Assembly (NCBI GenBank): GCA_021442155.1
Contig: CM038225.1
Span: 83,712,925-83,776,924, forward strand
Direction: 5' to 3'
DNA from: Cymbidium sinense
Taxonomy: Eukaryota > Streptophyta > Magnoliopsida > Asparagales > Orchidaceae
DNA: 64,000 nt
Both the position numbers and the translations under genes were made by a program. The notes beneath the pieces were generated by a model. The model worked only from the letters and a program-made list of their open reading frames with translations. It made no database searches and was not told the origin of the DNA. Below are positions 49,641 through 59,739 of the stretch, in pieces (position 1 is the first letter of the stretch; every line of letters starts with the position of its first letter).

Positions 49641-50255
49641 ACTCAAATGGTCATGAAGCTAATGTAGGGTATAGAATATTGGGTGGTTGGTCCAAGACTA
49701 CCGTGTACTTGACATTGGTGGCATCTCCTAGCTACGTTCATGTAGTTTGTAATCATCGAAGGCTAGTAGTATCCTAATATCTTGATCTTTTCTTTCATCT
49801 TTGGACCGGATTGATGCACTCTGCATAAAACTGAATATACCTTGATCATAATCTTTCGATCTTCATGTTTGTCTAAACAATGTAATCACATTTGATCGAA
49901 AGACTGTCGGTACAAAGTGCCATCCATAAGTGCATAGGAGAGAGCTCTATGATTCATCTGATGGGCTTGTGATTTCTCTTAAGTAGTTTTCCTGTGTTTA
50001 AGTAGTCCATAAATGGTTGCCTCCAATCCCTCATCTTTTTTGACAACGATAACCTCCTTCAAGAGAGAAGTAATCTATGAGTTCAACATCAATAAGTGGA
50101 TAGACTTTTTGGACCCTTATTGGAATGGACTCATCTTGACATGCCAATTCCTTGGCAAGTTTGGCCAAAGCATCTTGCTACTTCTCCTCGAGGACCTTGT
50201 AGATGGTGACCTCGGATTTGGGCCAACAACTTCATGGTGTACTCATGGTAGTTGA
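49641..50255 (-). pseudogene. Integrase N-terminal (H2C2-like) region relic, element B
   Basis: Minus-strand fragments near 49,950-49,740 give ALMDGTLYRQSFDQM, LDKHEDRKIMIKVYSVLC and VHQSGPKMKEKIKILGYY, which align in order with the zinc-binding H2C2 segment ahead of the integrase core in plant gypsy elements. The first histidine of the usual pair appears changed to tyrosine (VYS). Stops interrupt it. 49,960-50,255 is linker sequence with no recognisable motif. Confidence 0.6.
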
Positions 50256-50259
50256 AGTT

Positions 50260-50510
50260 TTAGAACCTTATAGGACCCAGTCTGGTTGATGACCGAGAAT
50301 CCCCATAGATGTTGATGCTTTTAACACACACTGTAATAACTAACTCTAGACCAGCAATCAATACCTCAAACTTGGCTTCATTATTGGTACATGGACTGGA
50401 GAGATAGTATGAGAATCTCATTACATCACGATCAAGAGTTAAAATGATTCCTACCCTTTCGAAGAGTAGATCATGGTTCTTCTCCTTTTTTTGAAAGGTC
50501 ACCATCAAAA
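50260..50510 (-). pseudogene. Second (archaeal-type) RNase H relic, element B
   Basis: An 82-codon minus-strand frame contains RFSYYLSSPCTNNEAKFEV, then LIAGLELVI, then INIYGDSR. In the frame just upstream, MYFDGDLS supplies the first acidic motif; GDS carries a third. This acidic series is the RNase H active-site pattern. It lies after the RT-linked RNase H and before integrase, the position of the extra RNase H acquired by Tat-lineage plant elements. At least one frameshift separates the first motif from the rest. Confidence 0.72.
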
Positions 50511-50539
50511 TACATCTCCCAATGGTGATGTCAATCCCC

Positions 50540-51080
50540 TAAGTTCATGATTTGTTCATCTGGAGATCATCACTAAGCGGGGAAGTGGGTGTGTTTTAAG
50601 AAATCTAGTGCTTGTTTCACTACCAGAGGGTATGAATGTAATATCAAATGAAGAATCATGGACCAACTTGCCAACCATCCGGATAACGCGTGTCATCATC
50701 TACGTGGATTGATTCTTGAAATCAAGTTCACCTTATGAGAAAGCATATAATGTTGTAGCTTTTGGGATGCAAAGATAAAGCTAGGCAATGTTTCTCAATA
50801 GGTGGTAGTTTTTTTGAGGGATCAACGGCTAGGTAGTAGAGAGTTCTCCTTCCTTCATTGGTTTGAGCCAACAAAAGCCAAGGAGTCATCCAATGCGATA
50901 GTGTAGAGGATAATGGCTTTTACTGGGATAGAGTACTAGAACGGCTTCACCAAATACTTGCTTGATATCTTCAAAAGCATGTGACTTGTCATCCCACTTG
51001 AACTTAGCATCCTTTTGACAAGTGCTGAAAATGGCTTGCATCTCCCGATGGGTTGGAGATAAAGCATCTTAGATACACCA
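50540..51080 (-). pseudogene. RT-linked RNase H relic, element B
   Basis: It is collinear with 330-850 of element A at the nucleotide level, but carries many short deletions, so no long frame remains. It is recognised mainly through the alignment to A and its place between RT and the second RNase H. Confidence 0.5.
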
Positions 51081-51800
51081 ACCCCTTGGAATGAGTTGAG
51101 TTAGACTTTTAGGGGTGGCATTTCTAAGATAGCTTTGATCTTTCTAGGTCTATCTCTATTCCCTGTTTGGACAACAAACCCAAGGAACTTCCAGAAGCTA
51201 CTCAATGCATGGGGTTCATTTTGAGTTGAATTATCTTAACATTTGAAAACTACTCTCAAGTCAAAGAGATGGTCTTCCTTTTCTTTGACTACTAGATCAT
51301 CAACATAGCTTTCAACTTGATGATGAGTTCATTGAAGATTTGAGTCATGGCTTGGTATGTAGGCATTTTAAGGCGAAAGGCATGACCTTATAATAATAGA
51401 TTTTTGTCGGTTGAAAAGTGTTTCTTTCATCCTGGGGCCATCTTGATTTGGTTGTAGCATGACCCATCCATAAAGGAAATATCGCATGAGATGAGGTAAT
51501 GTCCACCATTAATCGGTATAGGAAGTGAAAATTCATCCTTAGACATGCCTTATTTAAGTCCCTGAAATTGATGCATATGTAAATTTGGCCATTCTTTTTC
51601 TTAACACACTAGCTAACCAGGTAGGGTATTTTTCTTCCTTGATGAAACCAGCATCGATCAATTTCTTGACTTCAGAAATGACCTATTGTTCGATTTCTAA
51701 TCGCATGCGTCTAAGAGCTTGCTTAATAGGGTTAGCGTTAGGGTCTATTACTAGTTTGTGGACTACTACAGAGATAATCGCATCTCTTCATAGCTCCATG
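51081..51800 (-). pseudogene. Reverse transcriptase relic, element B
   Basis: It is collinear with RT of element A (850-1,600). Minus-strand pieces include 51,536-51,345, with MVDITSSHAIFPLWMGHA, PQDERNTFQPTKI and YYYKVMPFALK, which match RT palm motifs with shifts. The sequence of the catalytic YxDD box is damaged by short deletions near 51,280-51,320. It is non-functional. It shows more short deletions than the integrase part of the same element. Confidence 0.7.
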
Positions 51801-53085
51801 CAAAGCAGTCCTTAAACTCAATCAATAGCCTAACTAAGTCATTGGTTTCTTCTTTGTTCACCAGAGAACTGATGTATGTGGGGCGTGGATATACTTATAT
51901 CCTGAGGTTGATTTCTTTGAGCTTGACAATGGTTGAATGGATTTCCTCTTCAAATTTTAAGCATCTTTGATTTGAAGATCATGATCATCTAAAGTTTCTA
52001 AACACACCTCCTCATAAGAGTTAGTGTGGTTTGAGAAGAACTATCGGACTCAGATGATTGGTGACAACTAGTAATCATCATCATTTTGGACCCTTGTACC
52101 TCTAGTCGATCTTGATTGTGCATCCTTGCCTTTGTTGTCCACGCTTCTCAAATACTTTCACCATTCTGGACCATGTATGGAATCAAACCTTTCTTTGCAA
52201 GATTATGAACACAAGTGAGTACCAATCAAAAGGTAATTCCATTAAATCTTTATATGAATTATCCTCAAGTTCTACATCGCTTCTGACTTGAGGATGATGA
52301 TCCCAATAGAATCTCTTTGGCTTGACATCCATGGAAGATCAGGGGCTTCCTTAACTACTAAACCTTCAACTTTTGAGAAGAAAGTGAGGTTAGAGCTAAA
52401 GTTCCCAACTCTTTAATGGTTTTACATAATTAATTCATTCATGCTTTGCTTGGAGGCGTCTTCATCCTTGTTTGGCTCAGTGTCACCTCTTGAAACCACT
52501 AAGAGGGGTTGGAGTGTAATCACATGAGACTCATCCTCAGGCGATTCCAAGTCTATGTGAATATACTCAGTGGGAACATACTTGTTGGTGACACCAAAGT
52601 CTTCCTACGCCTCATGCACCTGTGGTGGAGTCATCCACCCCTGGTGAAGAACAGGGGGTGGAATGCTACTTCTTCCTTGATGTCCCTTTCTCGCTCACTT
52701 GTACCTTCCTTTTTATTTTTTTTTCTTTTTTTTTTACTTTTTCTTTTTCTTTTGTATTTTAATTTTGGCCAAGTTTGCAAGAATAGACATTTTGATTTTG
52801 AGGAATATAGTAGGTCACATCTTCATATATTTCAACCTCTCTAACTAAAATGGCTTTTCATCTCTTTTGACATAGTATTTGATCTCATCTCTTTGAAACT
52901 TGATGCGCGATGAAGAGGATGGAATCATCTTGTTATGTATCCAAGGCCTACCAAGCAAAAGTGTGAATGTATTCAAATCAATTATATAGAACTTGGCTCT
53001 TTCAATCACCTATTTCCAAAGGTAACACTATGGAGCTAAAGCCCTCTCACCTTGTTCATTGAATCCTCTCAACATCATCCAATCT
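51801..53085 (-). pseudogene. Pol linker and charged spacer, element B
   Basis: It matches 1,620-2,925 of element A: the segment before RT (51,801-52,140), then an acidic region, then a polypyrimidine tract at about 52,700-52,770 that would encode lysine/arginine-rich sequence on the minus strand. There is no catalytic motif. The plus-strand frame over 52,509-52,844 is a shadow caused by the polypyrimidine run. Confidence 0.45.
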
Positions 53086-53470
53086 CCTCGAGTGTAGATG
53101 TCAATCTTCAAATAGGCAAGGGTTTTAGACTCATAATGTTCACCATGCACTGATCAGCAAAACCTAGAAATCGAATCTTCCCATATCCACTATGATGTAG
53201 AGGGGACGGTTGTGCTCCATGTCCCCAGAAAAAGGTCTTTATCGGTGAATGTGACTCCTGGCTTCTCTTGAATAATGTGCCTCTCTCTCGTTAAGAGTAG
53301 CATATTTAGATCAAGAAAGCCTTGATTAATGATTCCTCATCTCTTTGGATAAGACAAGTGCATCATATATGCTTAACTTAGTTGGCAACTTTCTTAGGTG
53401 AGCGAGGACATTATTGTAATCAACTTCGATCCTCCACAAGCATATCCATGGGTGGAGCATCCTGTGGAGG
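53086..53470 (-). pseudogene. Aspartic protease region relic, element B
   Basis: It aligns with 2,926-3,423 of element A. Visible pieces are VDYNNVLAHLRKLPTKLSIY (about 53,430-53,360) and fragments of the VLI(D)...VNIMSLK block around 53,170-53,110, in shifted frames. No intact active-site triad can be read. Its place between gag and the pol spacer agrees with the element A order. Confidence 0.5.
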
Positions 53471-55260
53471 GGCTTCTTGACCACTAGAATCAATGACTTA
53501 TTTTCCCTTATTTTGAGTTTCTGCCCTAGGAGATAGAACTTGCAACTACGTAGGTTAACTTCAGTGATTTCTTGTGGCAGATTAGTGGAAGATTCTACCT
53601 GCTCGTCCGGCATACCTACAGCTTCTCCTATAGGACCCTCGAAATCAAATGATTCCAAATCTATCTCAAGAGGTGAACCGTATTATTCAGAGAAGGAAAG
53701 TCCATATCTAAATTAGAAAGAGAATAATCGGAGTTGTTATAATTATTAAGACTTGGAGAGTTTTCTAAAGGAGTAGAATCAGATAACCTATCGAAGTGAC
53801 ACAGATGTAATTCAAGCTAGCTTTATTCCTCAATTTCTTAGATTTAGAAGGAGGTACATAGTAGAAATCTAGTAAAGTAAGTGGGGTGAGGGATTTGATG
53901 CCCTCATCCATTGATACAAGATGTCTACTAGAAGAAGAACTAGCTGAAGTAGAAGTGTCAAGTAGTAGTAGAGGTGGAATGGAGGCGGCTCGATTTGGTT
54001 GCTACTTGGCTATCCGCAAGTATGGGCTCTTCTGCTGGCTCCACTTTCCAAGTTATCTTTGACAACTAGTGAACCTTCCTTGATGTTCGAGGTTTGAGCT
54101 GCCTCAGGTACCTGTAAGGAAAGTTTCTTGATTTTGAAATAATCTTTTTAGAGGTTTGGGATAAAGAGATATCCCAACCTTCTTTTATTTTGAGAGGATC
54201 ACATGTATCCCCAAGGATTACCCTAATAGAACTGGATGGTTGTTCTACTAGATATTCCTTAGGGATAACTATAGTGCCCGACTTGTAGCTATGCTCAAGC
54301 CAATCCTTAAATGTAAAGCAATCCTCCAAAATATGGCCTAGCATGCGGTGGTAGGGGAAAAGTTAGGATCATTACTCCTGCCCACTTCCTCCGGCTTCTA
54401 GGCTCGGGTAGCTAAAATCAGATTTCTTTAAGAGGTTCTTAAAGATTTTCTTGACTACCTCCCTCTTAAATGAATAAGTTTTGTTTAATTTATCCAAAAG
54501 AGTAGGTGGATGATAGCTACCTGGGGGCGGTATGTGTATGCATTCTGAGAGGATGGTGAGGAGGAGGTGAGAAGGCCATGGAGGCTCTGTGGTGCGATAG
54601 ATGGCCTGGTGAGGTGGAAGAAGGCTGTGGAGCACAGGGTCTCATCTATTCTCTGCGTTGCTTCCCTTGTCCAATGTTGCCTTGCTTCTTTTCATAGGCT
54701 TTGGCTTTGGCTTTGATGATCTTGAAAAGACTTGGCCTCTCCTTGTAGACTAGCCAGTTGATTATTAACTTCTCAAATGTCTTAATGGTAAAACCTTTAA
54801 GCATGAAGGGCAAGACCATGAATATTCTTTAATAGAATTTCAATGGCATGTTGTTTAGATAGCTATGGTTATTTCATACTTAAATTGCCATCTAAGAATA
54901 TAATCAAGGGACTCACCGGTGTTGTTGTGCTACAATGAGATCGCCTTACCCTTTGATGAGCTCCGAAACCTCTTAACAAAGAGTTGCTCCAACTCGAAAA
55001 GTCTTCTTGAATCATTGGGAGTTCAATACCAATCAAAGCTATAAACTATAGCGACGAGATGACATAATGCATTACCACCGGCATTACAATAGCTAGCAAA
55101 TGTGTTATATGTGGTGGGTTCCCAGCCATCAAACTCTTGAAAGAAGGAGGCACAAAACCCTTAGGATATTGGATAACATCAATTCCTCTGTAGGGTCTAC
55201 CCTTTGATGAACCACCTGCTTGCCATGCTTCTCACTTATTGTTCAATCATGAGTTTGATA
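53471..55260 (-). pseudogene. Gag core and C-terminus relic, element B
   Basis: Frame 54,344-54,066 shows MLGHILEDCFTFKDWLEHSY, then GTIVIPKEYLVEQPS, the conserved Gag C-terminal block. Frame 54,635-54,372 ahead of it is proline-rich with FKREVVKKIFKNLLKKSDF. About 55,250-54,700 aligns with A at 5,200-4,620 and gives fragments such as AKQHAIEILLKNIHGLA in mixed frames, corresponding to the capsid-like gag domain. 53,658-53,480 is an acidic tail. Only a C/H pair of the GHxxEDC block is seen, with no classic CCHC knuckle. Confidence 0.65.
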
Positions 55261-56960
55261 TCTTTTTATTGTATGGAGGTGCTGTACACTACCTTCTTAT
55301 ACAAGATAGTGCTGCCCTACTCTACCGGAGGTGAACTCTTGGGTTGATCCAAGACATGTAATAACTCAGGCTACCCAGTCTTCATAATAGTAGGATGTCT
55401 TTGAGCTTGATTCAAGTGCTAGAACCTGAAATCTTCAAGCCTCTTTCCCATCTTGTCAATTTTTCATCCTTTGGTTTGAGTTGTTGAAGGAGGTGTTGGG
55501 TCGAATGGGCTGTATCATCCTGTTTCACAAACACCTTCCAAACTTGATCAAGGAGGAACCCGGTATCAACCATATGCACTCTACGAGTCTTCCAACAATC
55601 ATCTTCATTGGGATCAAAGCTAACCTTCTCTTCCTGTCAGACCTCATACCTAATTTCTTCTTCTAAGATATGTTATGATATCATCCAGGGAATGGTCCAA
55701 CTATTGCACAAATGATCGCGTGGTGGTGGGATCATGCATCATGAGATACATCTAACCTCCTATTGCGAATCTCTTGTGAGGGTATGCTCCTTTGGAGGAT
55801 ACATGCTCATGGTCATCTCCATGGGTGGAGTTCTTCTGGAGGATCTATCATGGGGATAATCTCCTTCTCCTCTACTATTGCTATGTCCATGATCTCTGAG
55901 GTGGTGGTGATGGCGATGATCTATGAGGTCACCACTCCCTCTTCACCACAAGTAGGAGGTCGGCAGAGAGCTCACCTCATCATGGTGTAGATGAAATGTG
56001 ATCTCTTGGCCATTGTCGGATCACCAGTGGGGCTTTCTTTTCCCCTGATGCTGCCTTCATGGCTTTAGATGGAACTATGGAAGATGGAACTGTAGCGGAT
56101 GATGTGAGTGAGTAGTGTGATGGAGACACGACTCTCTCTATGGAGCTCTCCTCCATGGTGGGTAGTCAATCAATAATCTTGTTATGTGACGATGGGTAAT
56201 GATGAAATCATGAGGGAGAGAGGCTGTTGCTACCTTTTCCTCTCTCTTAGTGAATTGATACATGAGCCCTCGGCCCTCTCACGATGGATGCCCTACTGCG
56301 TGAGATCATTCAAATTGGGACTCATGTCCATAAGCCCACCAACTTGGCATAGAACTACAAGGCGATGACCTCCCTATCTGGTAGGCTCCTCTGAGCGGTG
56401 GAGGTGACAGATCCTCTAACATCTTCCTCCATTAGATAGAAAGGGATGGAACTATTGTGTCGGAGAAACTATCAGTGACTCCTCTACCAACTGAGAGCGC
56501 CTCCATCTCCTTGGCTATGCACATGATGTCGCTTGATCTTTCTTGTGATCTTTGAGTTCTGGGAGGGTATGAGAACTAGACCTATCTCAAAGGTAGGGAG
56601 ACTATCCACAGTAGCCTTCCCCTTGGAGGAAGCCGAGTGGTACTAGCCGTCTTGGAATAATGGGAACAACAATGTGTGAGCGGGCTGCTGCTAGGAACCT
56701 CCACGCCTTCCTCTTCGGTGAGGGAAAATTGATCAGGCATCTCAATATGGATGACTTGCCCTCACCACACTCTCTGATGGTTGTGAGGGTTGCCCCTCAC
56801 AAGTGATCTAGCCCCTCAAATCCCGACAAAGTGTATCAGATGATCAAAATCAGTTTGGGGAAGGCTAGCCCGATCCAAGGCCAAATCCATCCCAAAGGAG
56901 AAGATGAACACATACTTCTGAGCATCCATTTGCATTGCTGAGAAAAAAAAAGGCTAAGAA
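55261..56960 (-). pseudogene. N-terminal gag or additional 5' ORF relic, element B
   Basis: Minus-strand pieces include EKVSFDPNEDDCWKTRRVH near 55,600, MPDQFSLTEEEGVEV near 56,730 and a start near 56,950 (MQMDAQKYVFIFSFGMDLA). The last matches the start region of A at 6,500-6,420. No domain is recognised. In Ogre-type elements an extra ORF precedes gag, so this 1.7-kb stretch may represent it. All frames are broken. Plus-strand open frames here are shadows. Confidence 0.4.
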
Positions 56961-57394
56961 CTCGCAATTTTGAAACAAACTCAAATCAATTTCTATTTAT
57001 TTACTTTTTTAAATTTAATTTAGAATTTGAACCCACACTCAACAATTTGAATATGTTAAGTGGGGCTCATTGAATTTAGGAGAGATTTTGAATGAATTGG
57101 AAAAGAGATTTTGAGTTTAGAATCCATTTTCAACAAATTTGTGTATGTTGAAAATGGGTTCAAATATTTTGAAGAGATTTTTGATGCTTCCATTGGTTCA
57201 TATTTGAATTTGATTTTATGTTTGGGGACCCTTTATTTAACAAATTTGAGTATGTTAAATAGAGGGTCAATTGATTTTGTTTGGGATTACTCACTTAGCA
57301 AATTTGGGTATGCTAAATGAGTTGTTTGAAAATAATTTTCTTCTTTTGCTTGTTTGCCCATGATGTGAATCATGTGAGAATTTGGAAATGGAAT

Positions 57395-58090
57395 CTTTAC
57401 TTAGCAAATTTGTGTATGCTAAATAAAGTCCAAATGTATTTGATTTTTTTTTTATTTTGAAAATGGATCTTTACTTAGCAAATTTGTGTATGCTAAATAA
57501 AGTTCAAATGTATTTTGATTTTTGTTTTGATTTTGAAAAGAGGATCTTTACTTAGCAAATTTGTGTATGCTAAATAAAGTCCAAATGTGTTTGATTTTTT
57601 GTTTTTGAAAAGAGGATCTTTACTTAGCAAATTTGTGTATGCTAAATAAAATCAAATGTGTTTGATTTTTTTGAAAAAGGATCTTTACTTAGCAAATTTG
57701 TGTATGCTAAATAAAGTTCAAATGTGTTTGATTTTTTTTTGATTTTGAAAGAGGATCTTTACTTAGCAAATTTGTGTATGCTAAATAAAGTCCAAATGTG
57801 TTTGATTTTGTTTTTTATTTTGAAAAAGAGGATCTTTACTTAAAATTTGTATGCTAAATAAAGTCCAAATGTGTTTGATTTTTTTTTTTGAAAAGAGGAT
57901 CTTTACTTAGCAAATTTGTGGATGCTAAATAAAGTCCAAATGTGTTTGATTTTATTTTGATTTTTGAAAAATGGGATCTTTACTTAGAAAATTTGTGTAT
58001 GCTAAATAAAGTTCAAGTGTATTTTGATTTTTGTTTTGATTTTGAAAAGAGGATCTTTACTTAGCAAATTTATGTATGCTAAATAAAGTC
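57395..58090 (-). repeat. Tandem repeat family 1 (about 74 bp, ten units)
   Basis: The unit reads GGATCTTTACTTAGCA, core AATTTGTGTA, TGCTAAATAAAG, then TCCAAATGTGTTTGATTTT and a T-rich spacer of variable length. Units start near 57,395, 57,469, 57,545, 57,618, 57,682, 57,757, 57,833, 57,900, 57,978 and 58,054. One unit (57,833) has lost part of the left stem. In the sense RNA the stem has 12 pairs with one G-U. Confidence 0.92.
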
Positions 58091-58595
58091 CAAATGTGTT
58101 ATTTTTGAAAAGAGGGGAATTTCCATTTAATAAGTGTGGCGTGTTAAATAGAATCCAACTTAATTTTATTTATTTATTTATTTTGAAAAATGAAATTCTC
58201 ATTTGACAAATTTGGGTATGTCAAATGGAATTTCAATGTGTTTTGATTTTCATGTTTTTGGCAAGAGTGGCTTCCATTTAACAAATTTGGGTATGTAAAA
58301 TGGAAGTCAATCATATTTTAATTTATTTTATTTTTAAAATTTTTTATTTCAAAGTTGAAATTTTTGTATACGATTATTGCTTTTGAAAGAGAATTCAACT
58401 TAACACATGTGAATGTGTTTAGTGAATTTCAAATGGTGATTTTTTGAAAATGAAACCTCCATCAACAAATTTGGATATATTGAATGAAGATTTTATTTTT
58501 TTAAATTTGTACTTTTGAAAGAAAGAAACTCCAACTTATATGAGATATATATTGAATGGAGTTTCAACTTTATGATATGATTTTTTGTTTGGAAA

Positions 58596-59350
58596 TGAAA
58601 TCTTTTTTCAATAAATTTAGGTATATTGAATGAGGATGTTCATTTTCAAATATGTGCTTTTGAAAGATGATTTTGATTTTATTTGGAAATGAAATCTTCA
58701 TTCAATAAATTTGGGTATATTGAATGAGGATGTTCATATGTGCTTTTGAAAGATGATTTTGATTTTATTTGGAAATGAAATCTTCATTCAATAAATTTGG
58801 GTATATTGAATGAGGATGTTCATATGTGCTTTTGAAAGATGATTTTGATTTTATTTGGAAATGAAATCTTCATTCAATAAATTTGGGTATATTGAATGAG
58901 GATGTTCATATGTGCTTTTTGAAAGATGATTTTTTTTTTATTTGGAAATGAAATCTTCATTCAATAAATTTGGGTATATTGAATGAGGATGTTCATATGT
59001 GCTTTTTGAAAGATGATTTTTATTTTATTTGAAAATGAAATCTTCATTCAATAAATTTGGTATATTGAATGAGGATGTTCATATGTGCTTTTGAAAGATG
59101 ATTTTGATTTTTTATTTGAAAAGAAATCTTCATTCAATAAATTTGGGTATGAATGAGGATGTTTATGTGCTTTTGAAAGATGATTTTGATTTTATTTGAA
59201 ATGAAATCTTCATTCAATAAATGTATATTGAATGAGGATGTTCATTGTTTTTGAAGATGATTTTGATTTTATTTGGAAAAGAAATCTTCATTCAATAAAT
59301 TGGGTATATTGAATGAGGATGTTTATGTGCTTTTGAAAGATGATTTTGGT
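58596..59350 (-). repeat. Tandem repeat family 2 (86 bp, about nine units)
   Basis: The unit reads GAAATCTTCATTCAATA, core AATTTGGGTA, TATTGAATGAGGATGTTC, then ATATGTGCTTTTGAAAGATG and a TGATTTTATTTG spacer. The starts at 58,691, 58,777 and 58,863 are exactly 86 bp apart. Later units are shorter through small deletions (for example 59,134 and 59,213). Confidence 0.92.
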
Positions 59351-59359
59351 TTTTTTTTG

Positions 59360-59739
59360 AAAAGATCCTACATGTATCTTGAAGATTGTTAAATTGAGGT
59401 ATATGTATTTTTTATTTTATTATGTGAATTTTAAAATGCTTTTGAGTGATGTTTATAAAGGATTTATTTTTCTTATTTTGAAATGAACATCACCATAAAT
59501 GGTAAGGAGGTTCAAAAAGGTTTTAATTTTTTTTTATTAAATTTTATTTTCACTTTGGGGAAAGTTAAGACTACATGGAGTGAGGTCCTAAAACCAAAGA
59601 TGTTATTAGCAGCTTAGAATGAAATGAGCTAAGTACAGGAAAAAGGATAGTCTATTCATATGAAATACAAATCCACTATGATACTTGGAGACAATGATCA
59701 TTTACCGAAGAGAGAGGAACCATAGAGTCTAAAAAAATC
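59360..59739 (-). other. Leader next to the 5' LTR of element B, eroded primer-binding region
   Basis: 59,570-59,740 aligns with 6,830-7,027 of element A. At 59,717-59,733 the minus strand reads TTTTTTTAGACTCTATGG, the decayed counterpart of the TGGCCACTCC primer-binding sequence in A. 59,360-59,570 is AT-rich with no feature seen. Confidence 0.5.

Larger units (their letters stand above)
57030..59350 (-). repeat. Leader array of hairpin repeats, element B
   Basis: This is a 2.3-kb array in the 5' leader. Each unit holds an inverted repeat around a 10-base core AATTTGNGTA, e.g. CCATTTTCAACA-core-TGTTGAAAATGG at 57,124-57,157 (12 bp, perfect). Four distinct singletons come first (57,032; 57,124; 57,227; 57,289). 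Then come about ten units spaced 64-76 bp with TTAGCA/TGCTAA stems (57,395-58,090). Divergent units at 58,109-58,560 include CATTTGACA/TGTCAAATG at 58,200-58,227. Last are about nine units, the first regular ones exactly 86 bp apart, with TTCAATA/TATTGAA stems (58,596-59,350). Stem sequences differ between families while pairing is kept. It is absent from element A. Confidence 0.9.

Noticed and set aside
52509..52844. 111-codon plus-strand frame with an F/L-rich hydrophobic stretch resembling a membrane protein
   Set aside because: It is the complement of the lysine-coding polypurine run in the pol spacer; a similar shadow exists at 2,528-2,784 in element A.
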